DNA from: Membranipora membranacea
Taxonomy: Eukaryota; Bryozoa; Gymnolaemata; Cheilostomatida; Membraniporidae
Direction of reading: 5' to 3'
Length of the DNA stretch: 64,000 nt
Assembly: GCA_914767715.1 (NCBI GenBank)
Contig: OU612070.1
Span: forward strand, 2,001,501 to 2,065,500
In this document: in pieces, positions 24,099 through 39,000 of the stretch
Layout: each line of letters opens with the position of its first letter
How positions within the stretch are numbered: the first letter of the stretch is position 1
The notes under the pieces: generated by a model
Databases searched by the model: none
Seen by the model: only the letters and a program-made list of their open reading frames with translations
Told to the model about the DNA's origin: nothing
Position numbers and translations under genes: made by a program

Positions 24099-27000
24099 AT
24101 GGGAGATACAGAGCTTCAGCAAACGAGGCCTGCTGAGTCCCTGACACTCACAGTACTCAGGCTCAGAAACCTCGTAAGTCTCACATTAAGCCCACTTTAC
24201 TTATCATAATTATATACTATTCATGTCAGACAAATCAAATCTTTGATTGAATATAACCGAAAAGTCTGCTCTCAGCTGCAGTTTGAGTTTTCCTGCCAGT
24301 CATTTTCTCAGTAACAAGTAGGTAAGACAAAAATCAAGGGAGGATTACATTTGCAACCTGTGATGGAAGCAAGGAGTAAAACTCCTTGATAGAAGTCTCT
24401 AGCTCTAGCTACTTGATTCAATCACCCAGATAAGTAATATTGTTTTTCCATTTTACAGCGCGGTATTCGAGGTGATACACTTACTGCTATGATAAAAGTT
24501 GAGTGGAATGATAAGGTACTAGGAGACAGCGTCAAGGTGCAGTGCTCTCCTGAAGAGCCGTCTGAACTCAACTATACAACCTCATTCAATGTGACCTTCG
24601 ATGACCCGCGTGACCTTGATGACATTGCTCACAAACCAATGCTCCGTAAGTTTGAAACTACCTAATTCGTCCTGCCAAAGTCAAATTCATGGACCTGTTT
24701 GATCTATCTGTAAGAGGAGTCTTAAAAATGTGCTGTGGAGTTTCCCTCCGTTTGTTGTTGGGAAGGCAACTCCCATTTTGCAGAGTTATATGAGATTGGT
24801 ATGGGCATTTATAAAAAATTTGATTTCAGACATTTAGGAACTTGATACATGCACTAGAATGGCCCAGATTGTATATTTGAACCTTCATGAACCTTATATT
24901 CTTGCAATTTTCTAGAATATTTCCTGCTGTTTCAGTGTCGATAATCGAGGTCCTGCCAAAAGAGAAGAAACAGAAGGAAGAGAAAACAAGCCTGATTGGA
25001 CAATGTACTGTGGATTTGTTTCCTATGCTCACTGGTAAGACCATATATCATATACCGTCCTTTATTTATTCATTCGCCACGTGAATTTGTGCAATGTTAA
25101 GCTAGTTGCAAGAAGTACTTTTCCAATCAATTTCACTGTGTAAGTGAGTGTCTAGCTAGTATTTGGCATAAAAAGATGGAACTGGCGTGCATTAAAAATG
25201 AATCCTTTTTTGTTCTTATTTGTAAACAAACATATACCTAAAAAAAACGTTTGATTGATAGAAATGGTTTATGTTTTTTTTGTAGCTGACACAACAAAGC
25301 ACAAGCACACACTGCAGGTACATGCAGTAGCTGGATCGCCGATAGAGAACTTACCTTCTGAGCTACCTCGGCCTGAGCTCGACTTTCAGCTGACCGTTAC
25401 GGAGCCTCTGGTCACCTCCCCCACCTCTCAGGAGACAAACCTGATGAACGTGACTATAGAGAGCCTGTTCTCACCTCCTGAGACATTCCAGCTGTCAGGG
25501 CAGCAGTTTGCTTATGTTGCTAGTCTTCCGCTTCCCCTAACTTCTGAGGTATCCATTAAGCTGGTCTATAAACCTATTTGTTTATTTTATATCTAGCCTA
25601 TTTCAGCAGAAGGTTCAAGTCTCATAGTTTAAAATGTGACAGAATTCCATATTTGAGCATCTTCCACCTGGTGGTTTGGTTTGGTTTAATTCGTTGTCAC
25701 ATATATACATGAACATACATAATATAGTGAAATGATATATGGATTTGCCGCTGATGACTAAAAAACTAAAAGGTTCAAATGATAAAAAGTAATAAATTGA
25801 AAATTGGTGGTGGCGCTGATCTTTATATTTCCACACTTCAAATAGCACTAGTCTTTATGTCTATATTTAATCTACATTTAAGTAGGTACAATCTTCTGAT
25901 ACATCACTTTGATCATTATTACAGAAAGAGTCGACACTAGTGTATGGTAATGGTGTTATAAAGCCTGGTATAGATAAGGAACTACCTAATAAACAGAAGA
26001 AGTGGCTGTTACCTGGTTTGAGTGCTCTGCCAGGCAGCGCTATCTATATACCTGACAGGTGTGTTATTCTCTGGGGATTTTATTCGCCTTCTTGTTCCAA
26101 CTCAATCTAGGGGTTTAATCATGATTTCTAAACCTAATTGTACTCATACCTAAGCTCGTCAATCCAACAGTCTCTAAATCAGTTCAGAGATCAACCCAGC
26201 ATAGATAAATAAAGACCAACAACTATTTGTGTTGGTCATAGAACACAAAAAGATTATAAAACTGCAGTATTTATGAACTATTGCTTTGGTTACCTGTCCA
26301 TAACTCATATCGTCACAACACATCATATACATTCATGTTGGCAGTTAGTTATTTAGTTGTAATCAGCCTAAATTGTTCCTCTATGCATCTGGGTATAAAT
26401 ATGGAGATGTATTTTCCCTTCTCAGTATGATAGCCTCAGATCCAGTAGATAAGGAGGATGGTGATTATAAGAGTAAAGAGGAGAGAGAACATAGAACTGT
26501 ATCAGAACAGGACAAGAATAGAGTTACCTGGAACACTGAGAGAAGATGCTTCTTAGAATCTACAGCCTGTAAATCGTGAGTCATCTCATTCTTATAATTT
26601 TACTCTATCTCTAGGTCAGGTTGCTGGTAGCGGCATCCTGTGGAATGTAACTTCAATCAATGTGTGAAGAGCATAAACTACACAATATCTAGCCCTTAAC
26701 TTAAATAACTTTTCCAAGACACTTGACCATCTCTGCTTTGAGGTTTATATTGTCATTCTTTTTTTCAGTTTGCAAGAAAAGATTGCTAAGAATCGATTGT
26801 GGCCTGTAGAAGTTATGAGGATGCCCCTACCTGCCGGCGGAAAAGGCAAAAAGGTAGAAATCTATCTCAAACCTCATGTCTCTAACTGATGTATATTGAT
26901 CTTTCTAAAATTGCAGCTGTGTCAAAAAGTTCTCATCATCTCATTGAACATTGTATAGTTGAATTTCAGTTTTAATCTACACAAGAAAGGAAGCTAGGTG

Positions 27001-30000
27001 CTATCATTTCATGTAATATTTGTCGCATTCTTTTTGCAGAACACATCAAACAAAGTAATTGTAACCCTTTGTACAGATATATATTTATGTCAATGTAGCT
27101 CAAAAAAATTAGCCTTGATTTCTCTTATCTCATCTAATTGTTAAACGCTCACTAACCTACCGATTCTTATAAACATAGTAATCTGTTAGATCAAGTATGA
27201 TTCAATCTGCCTGTGTGCCAGGAGTTGTGCCCCAAAGACGCCAGCTGCTTACCAATACAATGGGAATGACTCAAAATGCAGGCAAATTTGATCAAACTTG
27301 ATCTAGTAAACCGTATTTCTTCTTTTCGTCACTCTGTGACAGTGGAGCTGTAGTTCGATGTGTAGTATGTATTTTGCTGCTGTACATTGATAATTATGTA
27401 AATAAAGTCTATCGGTGGTGAATTCATCTATGCAGCTGTAAAATGTATACTACAGCTGGTAACACTAGCCACTTTAACATTGGCATCAATTTCAGTTTTC
27501 AAGTTCTTTCAGCTAACAACATTTACTGCCAGTTTCTAAATTAAATTTAGGTTAAAAACATTTTGCTGCTGATCTGGAATGCTCTGTACTATATCAGAAT
27601 GGTTGTCATTGTTAGGTTCAACTTAAGCAGGACCATAGGCCGGTTTGTATCCTCAATAATACCCCACCAACAGTATAATTTATGATATAATATCAGCTCT
27701 GAACTTTATCCTGTCTCAAAATTTAAAGTTCAGTTCATTTTTAAAAGTGTGCCACTTGGTTCCCTACACAGTGTTATATATCAGAGCATGATTGACACAG
27801 ATACCACTGCTACACAGAATGCCCACCTAAGATATCTTTCTGCTTTTTATTCATGGAATGCACTGTAGTATTGCTATTATCTTGCTTCAACCCATCCTTC
27901 ATCCATTTCATTATTCTCTTTTCCAAAAACCGATGGACAAAATTTTACAGTAGAGACATTACTGCACTGATTTCTAGCTGAGGTATCTCGATTATGATGC
28001 ATGGATTTTATAGAATTGATAAGCTTTTAAAAGTAAAAGGAAAAAAACTTGGTCTGGTTGTTCAGTATATGGCTCCAATCTTAGCCTCGCTTTTATCCCT
28101 CGCCTTGTTCCTTGACTTTGGAAAATTCGTCTACCTTTGAAATTTCAAGTTGATAGCAAACATATTCTATCATGCCTTAAACACCCAATGTTCTCTCCTT
28201 TTTTATAGCACCAGTACTAAGTTTGCTGAATGTGTGACTAGGGAATTAGCCTAAGACCATAGTAAGATTGAGCTCCTAACATCTATTTTAAGACAGCAAC
28301 CTACAGTCTATGGCCTTTGACTACTATAGGGAAAGAATGACCTGGGTTTAAATTTTCAAAGCGGCGCTTCGTGTCCTGACATAAACTTTTATGCCAGATT
28401 CTTGTAGCTCTGACTAATGAATGATTGTATTTGATTTTATAGGAAGAAGACAATCAAGTATTCTTTCATGGTGTAGCATATGTTAATCTAGCCCCCCTTC
28501 TCTATCCTGGAGGTATGATTAGTTAATACACGTACACATTTTTATTGTGCAGTGTGCTGAAAAATAATTAGAATCAACACGAGTTTGCATGTCTTCTAAT
28601 CCTTGGGTTACCATATTGATCAATACATTGATTGGGGTTTGTTTTCTGTTTATCGTACATGATCATTTCAGTAATGAAGTTTGTTCACATATGACATTGA
28701 CTCTGTGGATGTTTTTGCAGTGACTAGAATAAAAGGAGCATACAAAGTGTACCCCTACACCGATCACGAGTACCAGGAAAAGGTATGTTCAACTAATGTG
28801 TGATATCAAATCTTGATATAAAGTCAATATGGACTAGATATAGCTGTGATTCAGGCTCTCTATATGTCAAACTTGATATCGGCTAACACTTATGAGCCTT
28901 TGAACAGTGCATAACCACTAACGTACCACAGACGTAACTTAATAGCCTGCACCCATTATGTCTTTCATCTAACTGGATATGTGCTCAGCGCAGTTAGGCT
29001 TCTTCTTTGGATTTATAAATAAAAAAAGAACATCACTACAAAAACACTCTCTTTGTAGCTTGACAGTGGATTCCGTAGGCTTATCTGTGATAGTTGAATT
29101 AGAAACAATAATTTATTCCCACAATGCCATCGTCATCCCTTACTGTTACACAGCATATCAAAGCCTTAGTGCATGGAAAGTATAATGTACGTCAAACTCA
29201 ACAAGCTTATGTACAAAAGTTTTCTTCTGTCCTAATCTCATTATAATTTTTCCACATTGCAAATTGTAATTTTGGAGTTGTCAGTCGATAGGAAAGAGGC
29301 AGCCAACTTCAAACTCAAATTCCCTGATTTAATAAATTGTAGTGGCGTCAATAGAGTCGGCTTTAGCACACTGTTACATTCAAGTACCTTCCATTTCCTC
29401 AACACCTTGATATTGTTCAAATATTCACTGATGCACCAAATTATATTTATTATTTGATAGATATACAGCGATTCATCACACAATCAGGCCTCTATTAGTA
29501 TTTTTACAAATTTTTTTACAACTAGATTGGCAAGATTAGTAGTATTGTCTTTATAGGTCATGCTCTTGGAACTACACTCTGTAGCATCTAGTATGGTATT
29601 GTATAAAGAGTGGATATTCTATAGTAGTAAACGATATGTGATTGGACATCCGTTTTGTACCTGACATCTTTGATATCACATCATATGGGTAATTTGTGAT
29701 TTGATCATGCAAATAATTAAGAATATGTTTGACATTGATTTTGGCTTAGCTGTTACTTATATGATTACCTATAGACAAAGAGAAAACAGGGAACGGCTGA
29801 TGATGCTGTTAAAACAGTACATGGTCAGCTAAACAGGGGAGCTGCTAGCCCATTTCCTAAGAAAGGTGGTAAAGATGACAAGAAAGGCGACTCCAAGAAA
29901 GGGGGGGTAAGTCACCAAGCAGATAATCTTATCAGTTGTTTCACTTTCAACTTAATTTATAAGCTAGTGTAGTTCCTCTCATTCACTCTCATAGCTAGTG

Positions 30001-33000
30001 GTGTAACGCACATCATGATGCACAGTACCCCTTTGGTGTGCCATGCTTTAAGTTACACCTAGAAGAGTGAGCTCTGCTCATTTACAAAACCCAATGATTA
30101 CAAATGGCAAATCATTTACCACATAGCACAGAGTTAGATACCATTAGGACTATAACTCTGTGTATTTTTAGCAATGCAGTTTTGACTAAAAACCTTATCC
30201 AGAAAAAAACATACCTGTATGTGATTATAAACTTTTAGCCAAAAGGGAAGGACGCGGAAGAGGTAAAGCAATGATATGAAAGTTTGAACATGATAATAAT
30301 AATGTTGTTCAGGTGTTCCTGCACCATCCTCATATAATGCCACATTGTGCAAAAGGTTCCGAGGTTATGGCTAGCACTAAAACTGACCTTTCTGACCTAC
30401 TGGCAGAGTTTATAGCTTAACCAGGCTGAAGAAAGCTCTGTCAGTAGGCTAGTCAGGCTTCATTAAATCCTTCTCTGTACTAATGACTCAGGGAGTGCCA
30501 TATGCTAGGATCGGATACCTGACTCATCCACTGTTGGGAATATCGAGACGCAAGCAACAGTCTGCTTCAGGATCAGCTTATTTAATTTTGCAGAGAGATT
30601 TTATATTGCATTAATAATCTGCCATCTGTCCTTTGGTGTGACTGTATCATGCAATAATACCATCCATTGTACGTGTAGACTGACCCTGTCCGCATGTGCC
30701 ATAACATGTTCATCTGGACTTATGTCATACTAAGATTTATCTATAAGCCATCTGACGCATCTTCATCAAAGTCATTCATTGCTGTATTCTGTAAGGCACT
30801 TTGTTGTAGAAGGGGGGCAGCGCATCTACTGTCCCACCTAGTGCTAACAGCTCATTCGTGCACCTGGGCAAAAACACAGCTATACCTCCTACACAGCCAA
30901 TACATTCGACTCCTCCCCACCTTAATGGATCACCTGTTAGTACATACTCTCACTCTCAGTCTCAGTCTCTCTATCCTCATTCATAGCTCTGGACATGACC
31001 TGCCATACCTGGAGTTCAGGGCCCGACCCAGTGCTGAGCTAGGTTCTCTAAATCGTCAGATCAAAATTAGATTATAAGGGAGATGTGCATGTTTTATTTC
31101 TACCCTTTATGAGAATAATAAGTGAGATTATAAGCTTTTTGTTGGGATGACAGGTGACCACAGCTCTCTCCTCCTCGGGATGGCAGGTCTGCTCCAGATA
31201 TTGTTTTTGTCTTCTGTAGCTCTACTATACTCACTTTGTTTTATATATGCTATGCTAGCTGTCTTTATTTTGGCCCTTGAATCCTCTAACCTATTACATG
31301 AATTTTCAGTTTGGATCGGGTCCTGCCTATATTAACCGCTACAGCAACCATTCCGTAAGCAAGCACTCAATAAGACAGCAACTGGTCTCTCTAGTTCTGT
31401 GACAAGGTCTAGACGTTAGACCTGTTGAGAAAAGTCGCATCAAAATCTGGCCACAATTTGAAAGTTCTACATTATGACCGAAAAGTCATGTTCCCAGTTG
31501 CGTTGTGTTTTCATGGTTACAACTTTTGCATCTCTCACTGATCAATCTTGATTATAAGGAGAATGTTTTACTTTGTTCTACCTCTGAAATTTGGATGGCC
31601 ACATCCTCTGAAATATTCTTCTTATCAAACACTGAAATCGTCTCCCAAGCACCAAACATCAACTTAAATAATTGATTCCAATTATTCAGTCTTCCATCAA
31701 CGCTAGGATTGCCTTGGTAAAATACACCGCTGACTAATAAATCTTTCTTTCCTGTGACACACTACCCTGTCAAATGGATTCCTTGGTCTGTTTCGTCTAT
31801 TGTGATTCTTGACAACATGAATAGTCCTTTCTCAATTCGCTATTTTCATTGAACCTTCAAGCGAATTCTTTGTCTCTTCTTCACTCCCCAAATTAAAATT
31901 AGAACTCGTTCCATGCTCAGACCAAGGAGAACCTTCGATAGATCATATTCCTACATTCTCATTCCGTTATTATAATTACTTACCATTACACATAGTTACT
32001 ACTGTTAAAGCCAAGATCAGCTCAAACCCAATATTTTTTTTACTGATCACTTTCACTTTGCTGGCATGCGATCGACCTTCCAACCATACTTCAACTGCCT
32101 TTTGTCGGAATAATACCAACTCGCCTGGACTCTTGTCTTGCGTTTCCAACTTCTCATATTTTTATCCATGAATGAACTCTTTATGACCCTTGATGTACAT
32201 GTGTCTATGTACCTGCATCCTGTCGCCATCTTTTCCCCCTCCTACCGTCTCCGCAGTTAGCTTTTGTTGTTGTTGTTTGGTGTTTGTTGTTGGATTGTTT
32301 ATGTTTGACCCATACATAAATGATGATGTTGCATTCTCTGGAGTAAAGCGATTGATTTTTAATTTTTAATGTTCATGCAGGCATCCGCTCAGCTGAAGAC
32401 AACAGCTCCAGGAGACGGTGTCGTAGAGGCGGAGCCACCTCAGAATGTAGAGGGTCAGCAGTATGTAGAGAATAAGAGTTATGTCACCCTGGAGATTACT
32501 CTGGCGAGGCCTATGGTGAGTCATCTGCGTTTATACTATCATGTGACAAGTATGTGATGTTTCTTCAGCATTATTAAGGTCGAAAATGAGTGAGGTATGA
32601 TGAATCTAAGCACTGAAGCACAGGTCTTTTACAGTTACCACCTGTCATACTTATGGATCAGGAGCTTTGTAATGTACATTTCAATTTGAATTACTCACGC
32701 AAATTATTTCCCTTTACTGTTTGCATTGTATCTAGGGTTTTTAGTGAAGACCTTCAGAACAGGAGGTCTTGGCTTAGCACCAAACTGTACCTGACTGATT
32801 TCTCGTCATTTGTGCTAATGGTGTGCACCGACCGACCTGGAAACTGGGCCCAGATATTGGAGCCAATCAATATCTAGCAAGAGTTTCTTTGGTTGACTAT
32901 CTGATTTCACATTTTTGCCACACAGGTACCCAAAAGGCCGGCTCAGGAGCTTGCTGCGAAGGTAGCAGAGTACATTCCACCTCGTCCAGCCTTCCCTAAG

Positions 33001-36000
33001 AGGACTAATGGAGCACAGAAAGCCGTAGATGATTTCCACGGTCAGGTCGCTAACGTCGCTCAGCTTATACTCGAGGAGTTCAGGTAATTTGGTGTCCCCG
33101 TTCACGAAGGCAGATGACTAATGACCATTTAAGAGGCCTGAAACAGTAGGTTGGTTGTGTACTCTCACATAGGACGTCTTTATCAATGTAGATAACCAAA
33201 TGATTCATCATTTTTGAGAATCATGGTGATTCTGCCCCTAACTTAACTGTAATGCTTTTAGATCGGGCCTCAAGCTGGTAATAATTTCTGGTGGTACGTA
33301 GGACCTTAAAATGGCTCTAATTCTACCTAAATTGAATATTCATGTGAAAAGTTCACCAAAACACCATATAAAAGATTATTTACTGTTGTTCATTCTACTA
33401 TAACAGAGATAATGAGGCGTTTGAGGAGTTGAGGAAATCATTGCAGTCTACATCAGGTCCTAAAGAGGAACAGCGACAAGCATTACTGTATGAGCTCAAC
33501 TCATCAGGAAAATACTTTGCATTCAAAGAGCAGCTCAAACACGCTGTCATAAAGATAGTGAGAGAGAAATACCTGCAGACTACAAACTTCACTAGTCAGC
33601 AGCAGCTGCAGGTTCGTCACCTCTGACCTCTAGTTTTAATATTCTGTTTGGCTAATATATTTTGGATGGTTTGTCTTCTCTCAGCAATCAACCACCACAT
33701 ACATCAGGTTATTTCTGATTTTTCATTTCCGGAATGAATTTACGGTTTAATGTTAAATAATGGTTTTGTGAGTTTTTATTGTTACAGATGGTAAGCATCA
33801 AAGTCAGCTTCTTGAATCTATAGAAAAAGTTGTGGCCGTTCTGAAACTTTCAATCTTGCTGTTTTATCTTGTAGACCTTCTTGAGTGAGCTGTATGTTTA
33901 TCTTGTGGATCAGATGCATGTGGCTCTGAGTAAGTTCCTCTCTTTAGAAGATAAGACTCCGGTACCCAAACCTCTCACAGATTCAGCTCAACTCAAACAC
34001 TTTGCCAGAGAGGCAGAGGTGAATGAGGACTTTGAACTCGCCGATAAATACTACAAGGAGGTAAAAATAGGAGTGGATTATGAATGACTGGTAGGGCATG
34101 TATATTGGGTTGACTTTGTACTGATGAAAGATGTGCAGATCATATTATATTCAATTTCAATTAATGATAGCGTCTTGAAGTCAGCTTCAGCCATAAAACA
34201 TCTTCTACGTACCCAAAAAATGTCACTTTAATATATTGTTTGATTATATAATGATTCATGAGAAATAAATCACCAACATATTAGTTTCACCAAGGAGTAA
34301 CTATTACTCCTTGGTTTCACCAAGATTTCATTCCATATTAGTTTTGTTCAGCCACACTTTTCAAGCCCACTATCTATGAGTTGAGTGTAAAGATGAGGTC
34401 ATGTTGTCACTGTGCTTAATTTTAACTATTCAGAGGATACTGAATGGGCAGAAGATGGATGCTGCTAGTGTAAGGGTTTATTGTTCAAGTTGCTTCTTCC
34501 GTTTTCTTTATGATGTTATTGCATATCTTAATCTTATTGCACATAGCCATCAATCTTAGAAACTTTATAACCTTCTAAGGTGCAAGTTTGGGGTTTAGCG
34601 TTGTGTGTTAGGGGTTGATGTATATGATCTCAAAGTCTAGTCTTAGAGAGGTTCAATGTTGAATGTATATGTGAGATGTTGGGACTAGTAGTGGACTCCC
34701 TGAACTCCCTCATCAAACAGGATCAGATATGATATTCTCTTTCTGTATTACAGAGGATCGCACGTGACAGATTGGACGCAGAGCATTGGTTTGATTATGG
34801 TACATTTAATCTGTACATCAACGATATCGAGAAGGCGGAGGAATGCTTCAAGGTAATATACTTTTCTTCTAAATTGTGAGTGGGCTGGAACTGACAATAC
34901 CCACATACATTAAAATATGGCTTAGAGCGATACTTACCTGAATACTTTGGATATTGCCTTAGCCCAAAGTCATTTAGTACAACTAATACTGATATCCTCT
35001 TCCTGACCTACCTGAGCCTAAAACTGACAAATTAATACCCCAAGACTTCTACTTGATAATGTTGTTTTTCTATAGTCTTAGTGGCTGTGTCTCTCCAGTT
35101 AAATTGATATTTATATGCTGACATCACCCTTTTCCCTTTCTGTTTTAGGAGTGTATATCTATCAACCAGTCACATCTGAATGGCTTGTTATTGTACGGAG
35201 TAGTTTGTGCGATTGAGGAAAGAATTGAGGCTGCTGAGACATTCTTTGAAGCAGCTACTAACGTGGCACCTAACAGTGTTATAGCCTGGACTATGCTTAG
35301 TCTATTCTATGATGGTATAGAGAATGATATAGGTATGTACGCAATATAAGTAACAGTCATCTCAAAAGTGCAGAACTTATAAAAATTCATTTAATGCTGT
35401 ATTTACAACCTGAATGTAAAGCATGCAAATCGGCCAATCAGCATCTGGAGTTATTGCATCTTTTACATTGAGGAGATAATTCTTATTTAAATCCTAAACA
35501 AGAATCTTTTATATTCACATCATAAGAAAAACGATATATGTAATAGCTAGTTATGAAAAATAAGATGTTTGATAGATAAGATTAACTGATGTTTGATAGG
35601 AGCTGAGATGGCTTGTATAGAAGCTAATAAGAAGAACATAGATAATCTGCGCAGACTACAGCAGAAGCTAACAGAAGTACCTGTAAACCCAGCAGCTCTG
35701 GGAACCGTCCAATCAGAGAGCGTCGATCTAGCTGACAGACAGGATACAGCTGCTGCAGAAGGTATGTTTGAGCTGCTCAGAGTTTTTTGCATAGTTTATG
35801 GTCAATCTGAACTGGGCATGTCAGAGAGAGAATATGGGCCAAACGTGTGCACATATACCTTTTTCTTTTTTGTGGTTCAAAACTAAAGCTGATTGTAACG
35901 ATGAGAGTGGTAAATTTGTTCAGATTTACACCTATTTCTCTAAGTGTAGTGACGGACCTGAGCAGATCAGCATCACAAATTATGAGACTTTTTCTGAGTT

Positions 36001-39000
36001 GTGCCAATAAGCTAATGTTTCACGCTCTCTTTTAGTAATTCTATGGTATAGAAGATCTGATGTGATAGTTCAAAACAGCTCGCCAAGATTATAATGAATG
36101 TATAACATTTTTCATCCCTTTAGGGACAGGTGGGCACCACAGTGCTTCATCTAGTAAGCTAGCTGGATCTTCTAGCAGAGGAGGAACCAGTAAGACTGAT
36201 GGTAAGAAGACTTCTGTAGGATCAAAGAAAGGAGGTAAGGACACACAGAAAGCGTATATTAATCAGATCTCAAAAGAAAGCATTGTAGTTACTTTAACCA
36301 TATTTCCGTTAGATGATTGTAATGCTATTTCCTATGAAACAAGCCAAGACATATCTCCCCGGTGACATTACTTAAATTCAACAAAACTTGCTATTAACAA
36401 ATTAACCCTGTAACTTTTGATAAATAGCTACAGTGAATCCAATACTTCATCCTACGATATATGAGGATACTGTAACTCATATAACTGGCCCCATTGTGAC
36501 GGCACGAGGTAAAGTCTATTACATCGTAATCCAGCTACGCACATCAAGTACACTTTGTCACTTACTATCCTTTTATATGTACTATCGTATGGATGCATGT
36601 ATCATATAAGCCATATTATTTTAGTCCGATTTAATATGAATTCGAGAAGAATCCCGTCGCGACATTTCACAGGTCTCTGCATGCTGTTATTCCTGCTGCG
36701 CACCCAAAGCAAAAAGCTCTTCCCATCCTGAATGTTTCATCAAAATTGAATTACATAAATTTTTCTAAAACAAAATAAAAAAAGCATTGGATATACGCAG
36801 TATTCTCTTATTCAGCAATCATTGCCATTTTACCAGCTTATTTCAACATTTCTTTTCACTCTGAAGAGCATTTCATCAGCCTTGAAACCACTCATATCTA
36901 TATTGTGTGAGACAAGACCAGTTAGACGTTAACTAAGCCTATTTTTGAAGAAGTTTACCTAATCAAACCCTGAAGTAACAAGAATTTAGGTTATGGGAAT
37001 TCAGTGTGTTGACATGATTGTTACCCTTCTAATTACATTTGACAGAATAGATTTGAAAATTTTGATAATTTTTCACTTACTGTAAATTCCACCCCATATA
37101 ATCAATGATTCTTACCTGCAATCTACAGCAACCTGTACCAAGCACCTCCCACACACCAAAACATCAAATACCTATACATCAGACTCCTTGTACATCAGAC
37201 TCCTTGTACATGATAAATAGTATATCTATATGTCTATATTGTATATTTCACCATTATTTTACTCATTGTACCACAGGAAGTGCCACTGGGAGTCAGCTGG
37301 GCAGTAGAACAAAGAGTCAGGAATCACTGGCTTCTCTGCGACCACCCAGTCAGGCTAAGTCTCCCATAGATCAGTCAGCTACAGCTGGTCATGTGACCGC
37401 TGACACGGAGCCATCAGCAGCTGATCTACCGAGAGAGCCGACTCCCATACCTCAGACCAGGTAACAACCATTCTTACATCACATTACCCTCTGGGTTGTT
37501 TCAAATAAAATCTAACAAAATAATTCTCTGATTGTATTTGCTGAGATGCATCGTTCCCAAATCACTCACTGCTTGATGGAACTACGTATTACTGATTGAA
37601 TAATTTGGGGTGAATTGACCAAAAATCAGAGGATTTTGTGTTTGATTTCTCTTCCATTTCAATCAGCGGACTTCCCAGATTACTCTGAACCTGAACCCTG
37701 AAGGTGTAAAGTATTTGGAGGAGGAAATGTGAAAATTTATGGCTAGCTAGCATTGAGCCACATCAAGCTAGCTAAACTAAACACTAGGTAGTATTTACTA
37801 ATATGTATTAGATCCTATGGGCTTAGATAAGATGTAATGTGATTGTAACCCAAACCTTATTTTCCTCCAGTATCTACATGCAAGCCATCGAGTGGTTACT
37901 GGAGGTGAAGGCTATTCCCTTCACTGAGAGAGCATTAGGAATACAGCTGCTGATCGCCTCTAAGGAAGGCGGACCCACCGCTGACTATCATATCGCTATG
38001 GCCAGACTGAAACTACAGAAGAGAGAGTTACCAGACGCTGAGGAGGAGCTTAACGAGGCACTGCAGCTCGACTACCAGGTTAGCTGTCCTCACTACTGTA
38101 GTCTATATCCAGTATGATTTAGGTTCGGTTTTGAGATTGTGATTTGATCCACAAAATAAACAGGTTTAAAAACAAATCAGGCCACTGGTTCATTAACCAC
38201 TTAGCATCGACTGTTTATGGCTCAATTAACGCTGTTTTTTAGCATATAGACTAATCAAACAATGCAGAAAATGAAGACCACCCATATATATATTTATAGA
38301 GTACTGGGTTCTCAAGGCCATGAAGTTCTCAGTGAGAGAAATGATATTTCACATCTTATAATGCACTAAAATTACTGCTGTCATGTTTCTAAAAATTTTC
38401 AGTCATGTATTTTATACGTTCTGAGATAACATGGTTTCTTTCCAATATTAGAATGCAGATGCCTGGTCACTGATGGGACACATCAAGTACCTGTCTGGAG
38501 AGGTAGCTGAGGCTAAGGACTGCTATGAGAGGACGTTATCCTTCCTCACCGACCCGTCAGAGACTCACTCTATATACCTGAGGCTAGCCTCTATATATCT
38601 ACAGGATGGAGAATTCTCACACGCCAGACAGACATTCCTACAGGCGTGCAGAAGCTCACCCTCGTGTGTGTCCTGGCTCGGTGTCGGTATCGCCTGCTAT
38701 CGGGTATGTCATGTTTATAACTAGCCATTTAGTCCACAATTGACACAGATCATTTATGTGCTCAATTATGATACAAGTTCACCAAAATCATTTTCAGTAT
38801 TTGATGCTTAGGAAAAACCCTCAAATTTGTCAATTGGTATAGCATGATATGGCATGTCAAATTTACCACCAAAAACATCATTTGAGATAGTAGTGATTAT
38901 GCATAGTATCTCAAAATATCTAAGAGACAAAAACAGACTCTATCTTTATCCCACACATACTTACATTGTCTGTTTGCTTGTCATATATAGTTGGATGAGT

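Noticed and set aside
30694-31077. 127-codon plus-strand frame inside CFAP70
   Set aside because: Lies between in-phase CFAP70 exons; composition (repeated LSLSLSL) and lack of family signal fit an intron.
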